A stretch of 64,000 bases of DNA from positions 3,953,333-4,017,332 of the forward strand of contig NC_049990.1 in the NCBI RefSeq assembly GCF_000003815.2, written 5' to 3'. The translations under genes were made by a program, and so were the position numbers. Source of the stretch: Branchiostoma floridae (taxonomy: Eukaryota; Chordata; Leptocardii; Amphioxiformes; Branchiostomatidae). Below the pieces are notes generated by a model that ran no database searches, was not told where the DNA came from, and saw only the letters and a list, made by a program, of their open reading frames with translations. Below, piece after piece: positions 19,234-33,200 of this stretch (positions are counted from its first letter, which is position 1; each line of letters starts with the position of its first letter).

Positions 19234-21275
19234 ACTAGTACAATTTGATTTAATAGTAAATCCTATTTCACAACTTAGCAGTTTATACACATGCTTAAAT
19301 TAGAGTGCTGCATTTGCATATGGTAGGTTGTTTACAAAATGTCAAATGTATGAAAATTGAATACAAAATGTCATACTGTTAATCTACGTACAATCGAGGC
19401 ATTGTGTTGTTCGAGGCATTATATTGTTTGAATACTACATATTTAGTTAAGAGGTTTTGCTAACTATGATTGGTTCATCATCACTGTTGCTAAAACAGAT
19501 TTAATACATTCATTATTGTACATTTTCCAAATTAAAATGGTGAGGTAGTCCCCATACATATAAGACTCCAGAAATAGACCAGGAAGGTTTTCCAATAGCC
19601 AGTACGATTCACGCCCCAGTGCACACGACCAAAACACTTTTATTTACAGCTCCAATCACACCCAACCAAACCCGCTCAAGCATGTGAAGCACTCAACCTA
19701 ACGTTAGCATTATGCACTGCTTAATGTCATACAATTACTCCATATGTACTCCCTAGAAAAACGCCATAAACTCTAGTAGACATAGACGTTCTTGGTATGA
19801 AGCAGAAATTATTAGAAGTGTTACATTCTGCCCGTTTAGTATAAAAATAAAAACACTTTTATTTACAGCTCCAATCACACCCAACCAAACCCTCTCAAGC
19901 ATGTGAAGCACTCAACCTAACGTTAGCATTATGCACTGCTTAATGTCATACAATTACTTCATACGTACTCCCTAGAAAAACGCCATAAACTCTAGTAGAC
20001 ATAGACGTCGTTCTTCGATTGAAACAAATATCTAAAGCGTTACATTCTGCCCGTTTAGTACGCATGTATCAGAAGCCATGACGTGATTGGTGACCTCTTG
20101 ACCTCCGGGCCGGTTTACCTTCTTATCACGCAATGCCGCGAGCGTCAATGGTAACCTTTCAGTCGGTATATGAACACGAGGCAGGTTATTACACACTTGC
20201 GAGGTCATATCATTTACAGCAAGGTTCGACTCGTAACCTTGTGGTAAGGACAAATGTGAATAACCTCTTAAATTCCACTCGTTCGTTAACCAATATCTAT
20301 ATCTAACCTTGTTCGCAGCTAACGAATAAAATTAAGTTTTGTAATGCATGTATGACGTTTATTTTTGCTTATACATGAGAAGGTCAAATTGACCTGTTGG
20401 CCGCTTTTCATTGACGTTATGAGGAAAAAAAGCAAGAGTCAGACAGAGATACAGTTTATATCATGTAAATATACAATACGATAAGTCTCAACATCACAGT
20501 ATCTGTTGACAGGTGATGTATGCTATATCATGTTGTTATGGGATAATTTGTAGCCTTTCAGAATTGGGCGTTTTTATTCCTTGGTGTTTTCAATTATACG
20601 AAAGACACTGGTATCACACCCCGTAATGTTCCAGAAAGAGTGGCAAGAAAAGGTACGCATGGAGCTCTTTTTATAAAGAAAAGTGCAGGGTCTTCACGAC
20701 GCTGTATAGTTGTGCCATTATTTGCCCCCCTCCCCACTTTTTTGTCTGACCTAATATTTGTAGTCTGTATAGTTTGATCTAACCGAACCGGTTCGACACA
20801 GGCGATCGTACAGCTGATTACATCCAGGTCAGTCATTAAAATAGTTCACGTTTCTGGACAGTATTTTTAATATAAAAGACGATTACTAGTATAAAATGCT
20901 TGTGTTTCCTTCTTTTTGTATATTTTGCTATATTCGTGAAAGTAAAATTTGAAACTACAATGAATTTTGATATTTTGAAGGTCACAGTGCCTAAGGTCAG
21001 AGTTGAAAGTTCAAAGGAGAGATAACCGAGGTTACGCATAATATATGCAGGTGTATTCGTGTTTGGAGGCAATCAGGGCCACATGGTTTATTCTTTTACG
21101 TTTACCAAATCCACATGTATACCGAGCACTCTACGCGTGAATAAGAATCGCTACTATGGCAAACCAGTACATGATTGCCACAGCAGGTCAGAATTTTGAC
21201 AGATTCACGAAATCAAGATTTGAAATCGGCATATGAAGACAACAGGACCCGGTCTTTGGGGGTTGTCCATTCAAC
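19234..21275. other. Intergenic stretch with a direct repeat and no recognised gene
   Basis: 19636-19790 and 19854-20008 are nearly identical direct repeats of about 155 bases (CTCCAATCACACCCAACCAA through CTCTAGTAGACATAGACG). The rest is AT-rich and shows no domain or transposon end that I recognise. Confidence 0.6.
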
Positions 21276-23107
21276 ATGGAAGTAGGAGGCCTCAGGAGTA
21301 TCAAAACATACCTCTTGGGGCTGACCGTGCTATCTGTTATGGCATGTATTGTCCTGCAGTTTGTCGGACTGGAATCGGGAACAATTTGGCGCGGGTTACG
21401 ACAAGGAAGAAATGGGCTGTCCATGACCCATCTCCAGGGACGCGACCTGTCCACAAGGTAAGGCCATCGAAATTAGGTCATACTATTTCATTTCAGATTA
21501 CTTTAGATTAAGAAGATTAAGTTTGAAGATATTGAAGAAGTGATGAATGTCCTCAATAGTGGTAAACAAATATGAATAGTCTAGAATAACAAGGCTACAG
21601 ATAATGTATCTTAACATCCATGGAGTTACGACAGCCGGTGCTTCGATGACCACCAATAACCTTGGTGGTCCTACTTCACACTGAACTGCAGCTTCTCTTG
21701 GCTGCTTCAATTCTTAGTTGTGAATTAAGAACTTAGTTATTCAGACAGTTACCAAAATGATAAATTGTCAACGGAGTAACAGCTTTGGGTCGAATGTAGA
21801 TAGTTTAACTTTAATGTAACGATTAGGCAGTGCCTTAATGAGGAATTGTCCCTTTACATACGTGAATGTCCACCTTGTTCTGACAGTTAATTTCTTAACG
21901 CTAAAGAAGGGTTCCGAGATCCTACGAGTGTTACTAGAAACGTCCGAAACTATTTTTTTTCAATCCAATTGCAGGGATTACTTTATTTGCCCAACACTAA
22001 TTGGACATTACACAAAGATCTATCTATCTATCTAAATCCAACTTTTTTGTATCTTTCCCAAGGTCTACAGCTGCCAACGCCAGCATTGCCTGCACTCCTC
22101 ACGATAACGTGGCGTTCATCAAGGTGTACAAGTGCGGCTCCTCCACTCTCCAGTCCTTCTTCCTCCGCTACGCTCATCAGCACGACCTGATCCCAGCCCT
22201 CCCGAGCCGCGGGGATCGTCCCATCATCGGCTGTGGGGCAGTCATCCAGGAACACAACGTCTTGCAGCTTCCGGGAGATCCCAAGTGGAACGTCTTCGCC
22301 CATCACTTCACCTTCAACAAGACCGTCTTCGACCGCTTCATGCATCCGGAGGTCAGATTCGTCGCCATCTTGCGAAACCCCATCGCCAGACTCAACTCTG
22401 TTTTTGACTACTTCAACATGTGGCAATACTTCACGAACATGACTGAAAAGCGCCCCGATGGACAACCGCCTGTCATGACGTATCTACAGGACCCTAGTGG
22501 ATGGGACAAGGCGTTTGTTGGACGTCAGAGCAGATGTTACGCTGGAAGGTGTGTGAAAAACTGCATGGCTAAGGACTTAGGATACAACTCGCTGGACTCG
22601 GCAACCGAGTTTGTCAGCAAGGTGGATAAACAGTTCTCTATGATACTGATACTGGAACATCTCAACCATTCCTTAGTTCTGCTGAAGAGGAAGATGTGTT
22701 GGTCCATGAACGACATCATCTACTATTTGGGCAAGAAGCAACGAGAACGAAAGGGGAACACAACCGTTCCGATTACGGACGAAATGAAAGCGCGGTACAG
22801 GGCGTCGAGTCCTGTAGACCACGAGCTCTACGACCATTTCAATCGCTCCTTGTGGCGACAGATTCAACTCGAAGGGCGGGATTTTTTCGAGGAACTCGGT
22901 CACTTCCAGAAGGTTCTGGACGATATCTTTGTTTTCTGTCACGGACGGAAAGAAAAGGGACAAAACGTTACCATTCCCGCGTCAAAATGGAACGAACCTA
23001 TCGTCATTTCTGGGCACACTTGTACAGTCCTTACCTGGCTGAGACACAATTGGGACATGATTATTCGCAGAAGGTTAATTAAACGTTTCGGAAAGGCGGA
23101 AGGATGA
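21276..23107 (+). CDS. Galactose-3-O-sulfotransferase family protein (copy B), two exons
   Basis: Exon 1 (21276-21457) and exon 2 (22063-23107) join in phase 2 and give 408 residues. A signal anchor at about 8-32 is followed by a short stem and the sulfotransferase domain. The PAPS loop is FIKVYKCGSSTLQ (79-91), and the 3'-phosphate motif is ILRNPIARLNSVF. It aligns with copy A along its whole domain, including the CMAKDLG, LEHLNHSLVLLKR-M-CW and ASLWRQI/RSLWRQI blocks, so they are tandem paralogues. Copy B has the whole domain in one exon, without the two introns that interrupt copy A at FIK/V and R/S. Expected role: Golgi 3-O-sulfation of galactose with PAPS; acceptor unknown. The 5' region has no clear TATA box. 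Confidence 0.88.
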
Positions 23108-24146
23108 TATTATTACTCAGCGGTTATGGGCCATCAGGTATTGACAAAAAAAGCGACTCATCGGACAGTTTGCCACCGTCCTACCTGTAGGCTCACGTGC
23201 AAAATGCAACGGAATCGCCCAGTGCATGTCAGTACTCGCCTAGGGCTAGCCAGCTTTGGTCCGATCTCAAAATCCCCATTGTCGTTTCGACTGTTGGGAG
23301 TGGATCAAACTCACAAGGCTGTACTAGGCTGAAAGTTATGGTAGTACGATATTCTCAAACGCCGTCGCTGTGAGGTTGTTTTTTGTTTGTAAGCAATGTG
23401 CAGCCCAACTGTTTTCTCAGTTTGCCTTATGATGTCTCTCTTGTATTGCTGTATAGATAGTTTTTTTTCATTTAAATGATAACAGTACGTACCTCAAAGA
23501 TCTATTCCATACCTGTTTTATTTCATATTCCATTTCTATCGTTGCTATCATTGAACATCGAGAAACATCAAGAGAAAGTTTATGTACACAATATATACTG
23601 ATTATTGTTTTGTTTTTTTCTTCGTACAAACCGAGTGTTATCATCCAAAATACGTTACACCACTTTTCACAGTACAAAAGCGGATAAGATTATCACAACA
23701 TTTCGTAAATCACGTAGTGTGTAGAAGTCTTCTATGACACATTGCAAAGCTGTTACCGTCTTTGTTCTAGATAGTAGTAGTGACAAGGGTAGACAAGTGC
23801 TTATCACTACTGATACTACCCTTCAGTATGACTCTAGCACCATTGACTGAACTGACAAGACGCCCATCTAAAGCACATAGATGCTACAAATGCTTTTCAA
23901 CACTGGGCAATTGCTCAATCTCCAACGTGCTCTAAATAGACAGAATTCACTTTAACATCTTACCTCCTCTGACACATCTTCCTGGAAGCCTTCGTTACTA
24001 CACTTTTCACGCGCGTCACTGATCAAAAAGATCAGATAATCAATGATCATTGATCAGTAATAAACCTTTACCCTTTTACACACCTCCATGCAATCATCTT
24101 GTCACGGTGATCTGTACCCAAAGAAACAGTTCACAAGCCAAACCTT
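23108..24146. other. Intergenic stretch between convergent genes, nothing recognised
   Basis: It holds the 3' side of sulfotransferase B and of the leftward Arg/Ser-rich gene. Only short frames occur. A cluster of TGATCA/GATCA palindromes lies at 24018-24058. ATTAAA on the minus strand at 24152-24147 could be the poly(A) signal of the Arg/Ser-rich gene. Confidence 0.4.
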
Positions 24147-24291
24147 TTTAATATTTTTTCTCCGCAGTCCTTTGTTCAAGTTCGGTGCCCTGAGGTATAA
24201 CTCGGGCCTTGTCAGCCTCAACTTGCGCCATTACACTGGCCCATCAAACCTCAAATAGATCAAAATGTAGATGCAGATTTTTTCTACAGTA

Positions 24292-27200
24292 TCATACGCT
24301 TGTGTTGTAGCTTTTCCTTTGCCTTCTGTCCCTGTCTCCATCGTGACCCTGAGTCTGTCTTGACGAGTGTTTTTCCGGAGAGGTTCTGGTCTTGAGCCGC
24401 TGGGGGTCCCTCTCGGTGTCCGGGGCCTGTCGGTAACGTCGTCGGTGTTCTGTAGGCGACCGTCTCGAGCTCTGCGCATGCTCCTCCTGACGCCGCATGG
24501 CATCCTGGGGGAAGTGGCGCATGTACTCGTGGGGAAGGCTTCTGGACATCTGCGCATGCTCGGTGCCGGCCGGAGAGGGTCGTTTCATCCTGACGGGGCT
24601 TCCTTTGGAGACCTTCCGCACCCTGCCGTGCGCCTCGTCCTGAGCAACATGGCAATGATAGACAAGCTTTATTGAGACGACAGAAAGTACAGTAACTTTT
24701 TTATGGTAAAATATACTACAAAAACATGGATACAGAATAAATCTTCATACTCTACTAACTAAACAATATAGGATAAAAAGAAAATCTCCATAAGATCGAT
24801 GTGGTCAAATCTAACTATAGTTGCCACTCGAGGGACTTACGGGAATTAGAAAGGTGGTCACTAGACGTGGTTCTTAATGCTTGGGTAAACTTGGAAAATA
24901 AGCACTACAAACAACCATGCGGAGGTGTCTATCCGTCAACGTTTGACTACACATTTCATTTCTCATCAAGATGTGGAGATAGTTATCAACAGAGTAAACA
25001 GCGATTAACAATGGTGTCAGGAATTGTTGTCAACAAGACAAAACATTGCTTGGCTTCATTTCAAATAAAGATACAAATCCAAATGATCTAATAAGTATCA
25101 TGTGCATTGAAGCGTACGTCTTTGTGAAGTTACGTACCTTTGGTTGTGTTGGAGGGGAGCCTCCTCTTCTGACTCTCTCTCGCTCTCGGCTTTCTGTGAA
25201 AGAAAGAGGTGGGTGACTGAAAACCTTTATTGCACATTTTTGCCCACGAGCTAAGTACATGTCACATGATAACAATCATATGCATTTATATGTGTATATA
25301 GATACAGATACGTCTTATCTAACACAGACAAGTAGATGCTTCTTTTATACGGAGAAAATTCCTTGTGCAAAAGTCATGTGCTTACACAAGACTACGGTTG
25401 GGCAAATATAATTTGTATTCGCCTGGCAGTCCGCACGTCTAGTCTTGAATCGTAGTGTGCTACTGTAGGGATAGGCTAGTGGCCAGTAAGCTCCCTGGGG
25501 AAATTTAGGACCGAGAAGACGTGTATTACAGAAATGAAATACCGTGAAGATGTCTGGCCCTTAGAAGACAAACAAAGACTTTGCTACATCAGATAGCCTG
25601 CCAGTCTAGACTGACGATTCGTGCATTCGACCTTTATCAGCATCACAAATTCGACCATCATCACCATCATAGATTCAGAATTAACATAAAATCCCACCAT
25701 GACCAGGCTTTTCAATGGTTTAAAGCCTTGTATATATTCTTGTCTATGGTTTAAAGCCTTGTATTCATGAATTCTTTTCAATGGTTTTAAGCCTTGTATT
25801 TATTCTTTTCAATGGTTTAAAGCCTTGTATTTATTCTTTTCAATGGTTAAAACCCTTGTATTTCTTCTTTTCAATGGTTTTTATTTATTTCTCTTTCAAC
25901 GTGGGGTCTAGGCACAGGCACCAAAGGCGGTATCTCACTGCACTTTGGGCACAACGAATTTCAGAGATAAAGAACGATTTTTTTTCGTTACGTTTTGTGT
26001 CTTTTGTTGTCTTCTTAGGCACACTTTTATGTATTACGCAACATCTAATTTATAAAAAGAAATGGCGAAAATAAAACACAACAGTGCCGCAGTGAACGAA
26101 CCCCGCAGTGCCGCACCGGTGCCACAAGTGCAGTGATCATGAGATTACAAAATAGGTGTATAGAATAAGACTTAATATCCTAATTAATATAACAAGAAGG
26201 GCTAACATAAGTCTTTGATATAGTGTTACAATCGAGTTGGGCTATACATGAGTATCATTACTCTTTCAAATAGCAAAGCAGTCTTTGATATATTTGCCTA
26301 TCTTTGCATCATGGGAGTTGCATCCAAAGATATATACAAATCTTGTCTGCAGCATAGAGTCTCTTGAAATCTGCTGTACTGGATTCGAGAAATGTAAATA
26401 GCTCATTACGTAAAATAGCACCTTAACTGTTGCGTCACCCCCTGAGGCCCCTGACGCGTCACGGCAATCTCCGGGAATTATTGAGCCGTGAACAGATCGC
26501 ACCCTTCCCTCGCGCTCAAGCGCAAATGTGATTGGCACTCATCGGGGTGGCAGTTTTCCAGGGAACCTGATATGTTTCAAAGAAACCTGATACTGTAAAT
26601 GCATTCAAGTTCGAGGGGATTTAATTTCGCGGTACCGGGAAAAAGGACTTTTCGCGGTGGTTTTAAGTTGGCGGTAGCACCATAGACTGCAGTCTAATAC
26701 CATAATAGAAAATGTTCGCGGTGGTTTTCATTTCGCGGTGAAGTGGTCACCGCGAAAACCAGGAACATTAATCCACCGCGAACATTTCTGCATTTACAGT
26801 ATGTGATGGTAATGACACCCGAACTTTATGTCACTTCACTTTCACTTTATTTGTTTTTCCAGAACACTACACTCAGGTCCACAGCACGAAAATAACTTTT
26901 TAAGCAAAGTTTCAGAGATACGTATAAACCCCTTAAAGGCGGAGAAATATTTCAGCAGATTTTAAGATCTATTAAAGGCATCGGAAACATACATTTGGCA
27001 TTTACGGAAGATTTCAGCGTTTGTAAATCTAACTTAATCTGTTGTGTTTCTTTACGTGAATTTTACATGTATTTTAGTATGCCGAAGAGACAACTTAAAT
27101 GTCTCAAAAATATTTTCTGTCAAAACGGACAAATACCGTTTCTCTAGATCTGTTACAAAATACATGTTAACCGGCTAAGTCAAATGTAATAAGCCTTTGT

Positions 27201-30200
27201 CTGGTGTTAGATAAAACATTGCGTCATCTGTTTTATAACAGTCAAAACTGAAAATTATTGCGCTTTCTGGTACAAAATGTTATGTTTATACCTCAGCAAA
27301 TACAAATACAATACAATACAAAGTCAAATACAATAATCTTCTGTGTTTTTTAGCTATTCCGAAAGCATTTGACGTATTCAAACTTTCTGTGCGCAAGGTT
27401 TAATTCGAACAGGGGAGAACCTCTCACGGTTAGCTTATATGCGCTATTTTACGTTATATGAGATGTTGCGTATACCATGGTCAATATTGACCGAAGGATG
27501 CCATATATATAATTTATTTCGAACCGTCATTTACGCAAAGAAGGGAAGACCTCCCCCGTTAATATATTTGCTAAGCCGTATATGAAATGTTGCGTATTTC
27601 ATTTGAACATACGACATGTTTAATTTTTGAATCCGCGCAGTTTAAGCGAACTAGGGGAGACCTCCCCCGTTTAGCTTATATGTTGCCAAAACGTATATGA
27701 AATGTTGCGTATTTCTTTTGAACATACGACATGTTTAATATTTGAATCCGCACAGTTTAAGCGAACTAGGGGAGACCTCCCCCGTTTAGCTTATATGCTG
27801 CCAAAACGTATATGAAATGTTGGGTATTTCTGTAAAACATACAAGTTTAATCTTTGAATCCGCGCAGTTTAAGCGAACTAGGGGAGACCTCCCCCGTTTA
27901 GCTTATATGTTGCCAAAACGTATATGAAATGTTGCGTATTTCTGTAAAACATACGACATGTTTAATATTTGAATCCGCACAGTTTAAGCGAACTAGGGGA
28001 GACCTCCCCCGTTTAGCTTATATGCTGCCAAAACGTATATGAAATGTTGCGTATTTCTGTTGAACATACGACATGTTTAATCTTTGAATCCGCGCAGTAT
28101 AAGCGAACTAGGGGAGACCTACCTTGTTTAGCTGATATGTTGCCAAGACGTATATGAAATGTTGCGTATTTCTGTTGAACATACGACATGTTTAATCTTT
28201 GAATCCGGGCAGTTTAAGCGAACTAGGGGAGACCTCCCCCGTTTAGCTTTTATGTTGTCAAGACGTATATAAAAATGTTGCGTATTTCTGTAAAACATAC
28301 AACAAGTTAAATCTTTGAATCCGCGCAGTTTAAGCGAACTAGGGGAGACCTCCCCCGTTTAGCTTATATGCTGCCAAAACGTATATGAAATGTTGCGTAT
28401 TTCTGTTGAACATACGACATGTTTAATCTTTGAATCCGCGCAGTTTAAGCGAACTAGGGGAGACCTACCTTGTTTAGCTTATATGTTGCCAAGACGTATA
28501 TGAAATGTTGCGTATTTCTGTTGAACATACGACATGTTTAATCTTTGAATCCGCGCAGTTTAAGCGAACTAGTGGAGACCTCCCCCGTTTAGCTTTTATG
28601 TTGTCAAGACGTATATGAAATGTTGCGTATTTCTGTAAAACATACAACAAGTTTAATCTTTGAATCCGCGCAGTTTAAGCGAACTAGGGGAGACCTCCCC
28701 CGTTTAGCTTATATGCTGCCAAAACGTATATGAAATGTTGCGTATTTCTGTAAAACATACGACATATTTAATCTTTGAATCCGCGCAGTTTAAGCGAACT
28801 AGGGGAGACCTCCCCCGTTTAGCTTATATGTTGCCAAAACGTATATGAAATGTTGCGTATTTCTGTAAAACATACGACATGTTTAATATTTGAATCCGCA
28901 CAGTTTAAGCGAACTAGGGGAGACCTCCCCCGTTTAGCTTATATGCTGCCAAAACGTATATGAAATGTTGCGTATTTCTGTAAAACATACGACATATTTA
29001 ATCTTTGAATCCGCGCAGTTTAAGCGAACTAGGGGAGACCTCCCCCGTTTAGCTTATATGTTGCCAAGACGTATATGAAATGTTGCGTATTTCTGTTGAA
29101 CATACGACATGTTTAATCTTTGAATCCGCGTAGCTTAAGCAAATTTGGGGGTACTACCCCCGTTTTATCTATTGGCTTATACCGTCTCAAAGGTTTTATG
29201 AAACGGTGCCTTTTTCTGCTGAACATACGGCATGTTTGAAGCGCAGTTCATGCGAACAGGAGGAGACCCTTTCCTTTTTATTTTATACCGCATATATGTT
29301 CTGAAATTCCAGGGTCTAAATCAGGGTGAGGTTTTCTTTGTGGCATGTTGACACTCGAGCTAAGAGACGGTAGAAATCCCGACTACTGCTATGAATATCT
29401 CCGCGACTCAACCTCTGCTTGAAGAATAAGGATGTAGTAGGTATGCCGTTTTGTGCAGTGAGTTGTGTTTTCTCTATAAAACGGCAAGCAGTTCTTACTA
29501 CAGGTAAATGTACGAAATATGTTTATTTCTTTATCTACAAGCAAGCGTCGAGAAAGAACAGTTTGTGCACACAGGCGGTGTCTTCTCGTGTTGCTCGTGT
29601 TTGTTTGGGCAGGCAAGATGTAAATTTATTCAGCGTTATTTCGTACTCGCCATGGGGCGCACGCCTCCGTCCGTCCAAGGAGGTTGAACTTCCTTGGTCC
29701 GTCTGTGGCACAGCTGTGTCATGTGATAGGATGTATCCAATGGCAGAAAAGAGTGGGGGGTTCAAATTTACGGGCCATACGTACGACAAGGAGCGGTTAT
29801 TTTCCAGGCGTTCATTTTTGAAGAGAAGTATTGAAGAAAGTTTGGGCCTGCTCTAGCCCGCAAGTTGTGGCCGCGACACCGCTTTTACCGCCTAGGACCC
29901 CCGGTGACGGAATTTGACTCAAAGATACGAGGTGGCTATCATTCTGTACAAGTTGATGTTGTTGGAAATCGACACAGATGGAAATCACGGCCCTTGCACC
30001 ATCCGGATTAATAGAAGCCGACACTGCAAGCTGAACATGTTTCGCGTTCACAGAATCCAGGACCATCCAACAACACGAGTCATATCGGCCACTACTCTAG
30101 GATACTCTAGATCTTACCGGATTCTTATTCCTGTGGTGACCAGATGGAACTGTACATGTGTGCTCTTTTTAACTTACGCCGAGACGCTTCACCCGACACT

Positions 30201-33200
30201 GGAAATGGGACTGTGGACTGCTGCACGGAATTGCGCAACCGTTGTGATATTGTTTCAACTGCCGACTACATCAGAATGAAAGGCCACAAATACCTAGTAG
30301 GCTGTAGGTTTTTTTACTTTTCCATGTAATATTTTCTCGTAATTCAATAAAATTTTAAAGTTTCATCCATTGTATTTTCTTGCTTTGAAATGTGCTAATG
30401 ATTATTCTCCTAAAATGGCACTTATCCACACCTTAATGCACACGTATATGAGACGTACAGAGGGAACTTTAAACATGTCTTAAGGGTGTTTTGATACGTA
30501 TTTATGACAACTTTAAGCTGCTAAAAAGAAAAATATAGACACATTAAATCCTCTTAATTCACACGTATATGAGACGTAAATAGGCTTTAGATCAAATAAA
30601 CGTGAAGTTTAAACATGTCTTAAGGGCGTTTTAATAAGTATTTATGGCAAATTTAAGCTGCTGAAAAGGCACCTAAACACACGTTATAATCCACTTAATG
30701 AACACGTATATGAGACGTAAACAGGCTTTAGATCAAATAAACGTGAAGTTTAAGCAAGTCTTAAGGGCGTTATAATAGGTATTTATGGCAAATTTAAGCT
30801 GCTGAAAAGGCAGCTAAACACACGTTATAATCCACTTAATGCACACGTATATGAGACGTAAATAAGTTTTAGATCAAATATACGTGAAGTTTAAACATAT
30901 CTTAAGGGCGTTTTAATAGATATTTATGGCAACTTTAAACTGCTGAAAAGGCACCTAAACACACGTTATAATCCTCTTAATGTACACGTATATGAGACGT
31001 AAAGAGGCTTTAGATCAAATAAACGTGAAGTTTAAACATGTCTTAAGGGCGTTTTAATAAGTATTTATGGCAACTTTAAGCTGCTGAAAAGGCACTAAAA
31101 CACACGTTATAATCCACTTAATGCAATTGTATATGAGACGTAAAGAGGCTTTAGATCAAATAAACGTGAACTTTAAACAAGTTTTAAGGGGGTTTTAAAA
31201 ATCATTTACGACATCTTTAAGCTGCTGAAAGACAACGGGAAAACCGGAAAATAAGGACTAACACGGACCTACAGAAAGACCACTTAAAGGCAATATTTAC
31301 GTACTCGTATAAGTGGTGTATAGATCCGTAAAGGAGGAAAATACGTCAACATTACGCATGGTTTCAGCATCCTTAAATACCGTTTTTCGTGCCGTGGTCC
31401 TCTGACCTGGTTTTCAGTCGAGCCTGGGATACGTCGATGAAGGTAGACATCCAGGTAATAAGATATGTCAAAAAGCAATTACTCAAGCAACTGGATATGA
31501 TTTTACCCGGACAACATCCACTGTCGTTAATGAAGGTTAGACATCCAGGTAATAAGGTACACCAGAAACTGTTACTCAAGCAACTGGATATGATTTTTCC
31601 AAAAGTATAATTATCCATTTGTTTGAGTAACGGCTTTGGGGCTTAGTCTGGTTTCTTCTTATGTTTGTGCATTCTATGATGAAGAAACAAAGTATTTACC
31701 AACGTGTCGTTATTATACTCAGGCACAACCTGGTCAATTTTGTATCTGTATATAGATAGCAGGAAAGGGTATAACTGCCCTTCGGCATAACACACCAGCT
31801 AAAATATATTCTAATTTTCATACTCCGTGAGAGTACAGTTTAAATGAAGAAACCTACATATTCTAGAAGACGCAGGTAAATTCGTCTTAAACTGCCGTAT
31901 AATGTGACTAACGTCGTCCTTGGTTACAATTATAACGCCCTTATTAAGGTCAACTCTCACTACAATTGGGGCACCGGTGCGGCACTGAGGGGTTCGTTCA
32001 CTGCGGCACTGTTTTGTTATTTTCGCGATTCTTAATATTCTAGATGTTGCGTAATACGTAAAAGTATGACTTAGAAGACAACAGAATAAACAAAATGGAA
32101 GAACATTCGTTCTTTATCTTTAAAATTTGTTTAGTCATCTACGAACCCCGCAATGCCGCACCGGTGCCCCAAGTGCAGTGAGAGTCTACCTTTCGACATG
32201 TTACATGTAGACCTACGTGCCTTGTTTCTCTAAAATCGAACTTGAGACACAGTTGAACATAACCGGATCGATCGCCTGTGCTATCTGGATGGCCTGGGTT
32301 TATCATATAGAATAATTGGCTCTTCACGGGGATGGCTTTTTTCTGAGAATCGTGCGGTGTGATGTGAATACTACTGTAAATGCATTTAAGTTCGCGGGAA
32401 ATTAATTTCGCGGTAGCGAGAAAATGACTGTTCGCGGTGGTTTTAAGTTCGCGGCAGCACCATGTACTGTAGTCTCTTACTGCCATGGAAAAATGTTCGC
32501 GGTGGTTTTAAATTCGTGGTGAAGCGGCCACCGCGAAAGCCGCGAACATTTTTGCATTTACAGTATATCCTGGCGAGATGCCAACATTGGTTACAATTAA
32601 CGCTAGTTCACCTTTATCCGTGGGATAACCTATATCCGTTGTATTTAAAAACTGGATATTTAGGGATGTCGATGGACAGTGGATTCAAATTGAAATGCAC
32701 AATGCGTTCTTTCAAAATATTTCAGTTTGAAACCACCGTCGTTGACGTGATATCCCCCATTTAATACGTACTATGTTTTAGAAACAACGGATATAGGTTA
32801 CCCCGCGAATAAAGGTGAACTAGCGTCATAAAAGAGTATGAGACATAAGACAGGACACGTGACACATGCCATGCGAAAAAAACGTTCTGTGAATGATAAT
32901 GATACAAGTGGTGGGAATGTTTCTTTCATTGCAATTTCGATTTCAACAATGTCGACGATACACATTATGCCAGTGTATCTCACACTTTTCATAAGCTATA
33001 TCTAATACTAGCCGCCCGCACACAACGGAAATGGGTATGATACGTCTGGACAATTTAGATTAATGGAATGCCATAAGAGTGGGTAATATTTGGGGGGAAA
33101 CGAGACAGGAATTCAAACGTAGTTTTCTGGAACTCGATCGGTAAATTCTTTGAATGTCCTAAAGCTAGTCGTAAATCATCTATGTACTTAGCGTTACTCT

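Noticed and set aside
27390-29297. Possible CRISPR array
   Set aside because: Units are directly tandem at 115 bases with no unique spacers, in a eukaryotic intron.
29419-29856. 145-codon frame between the satellites
   Set aside because: Starts with TTG, has no domain and does not join in frame with the later cysteine-rich frame.
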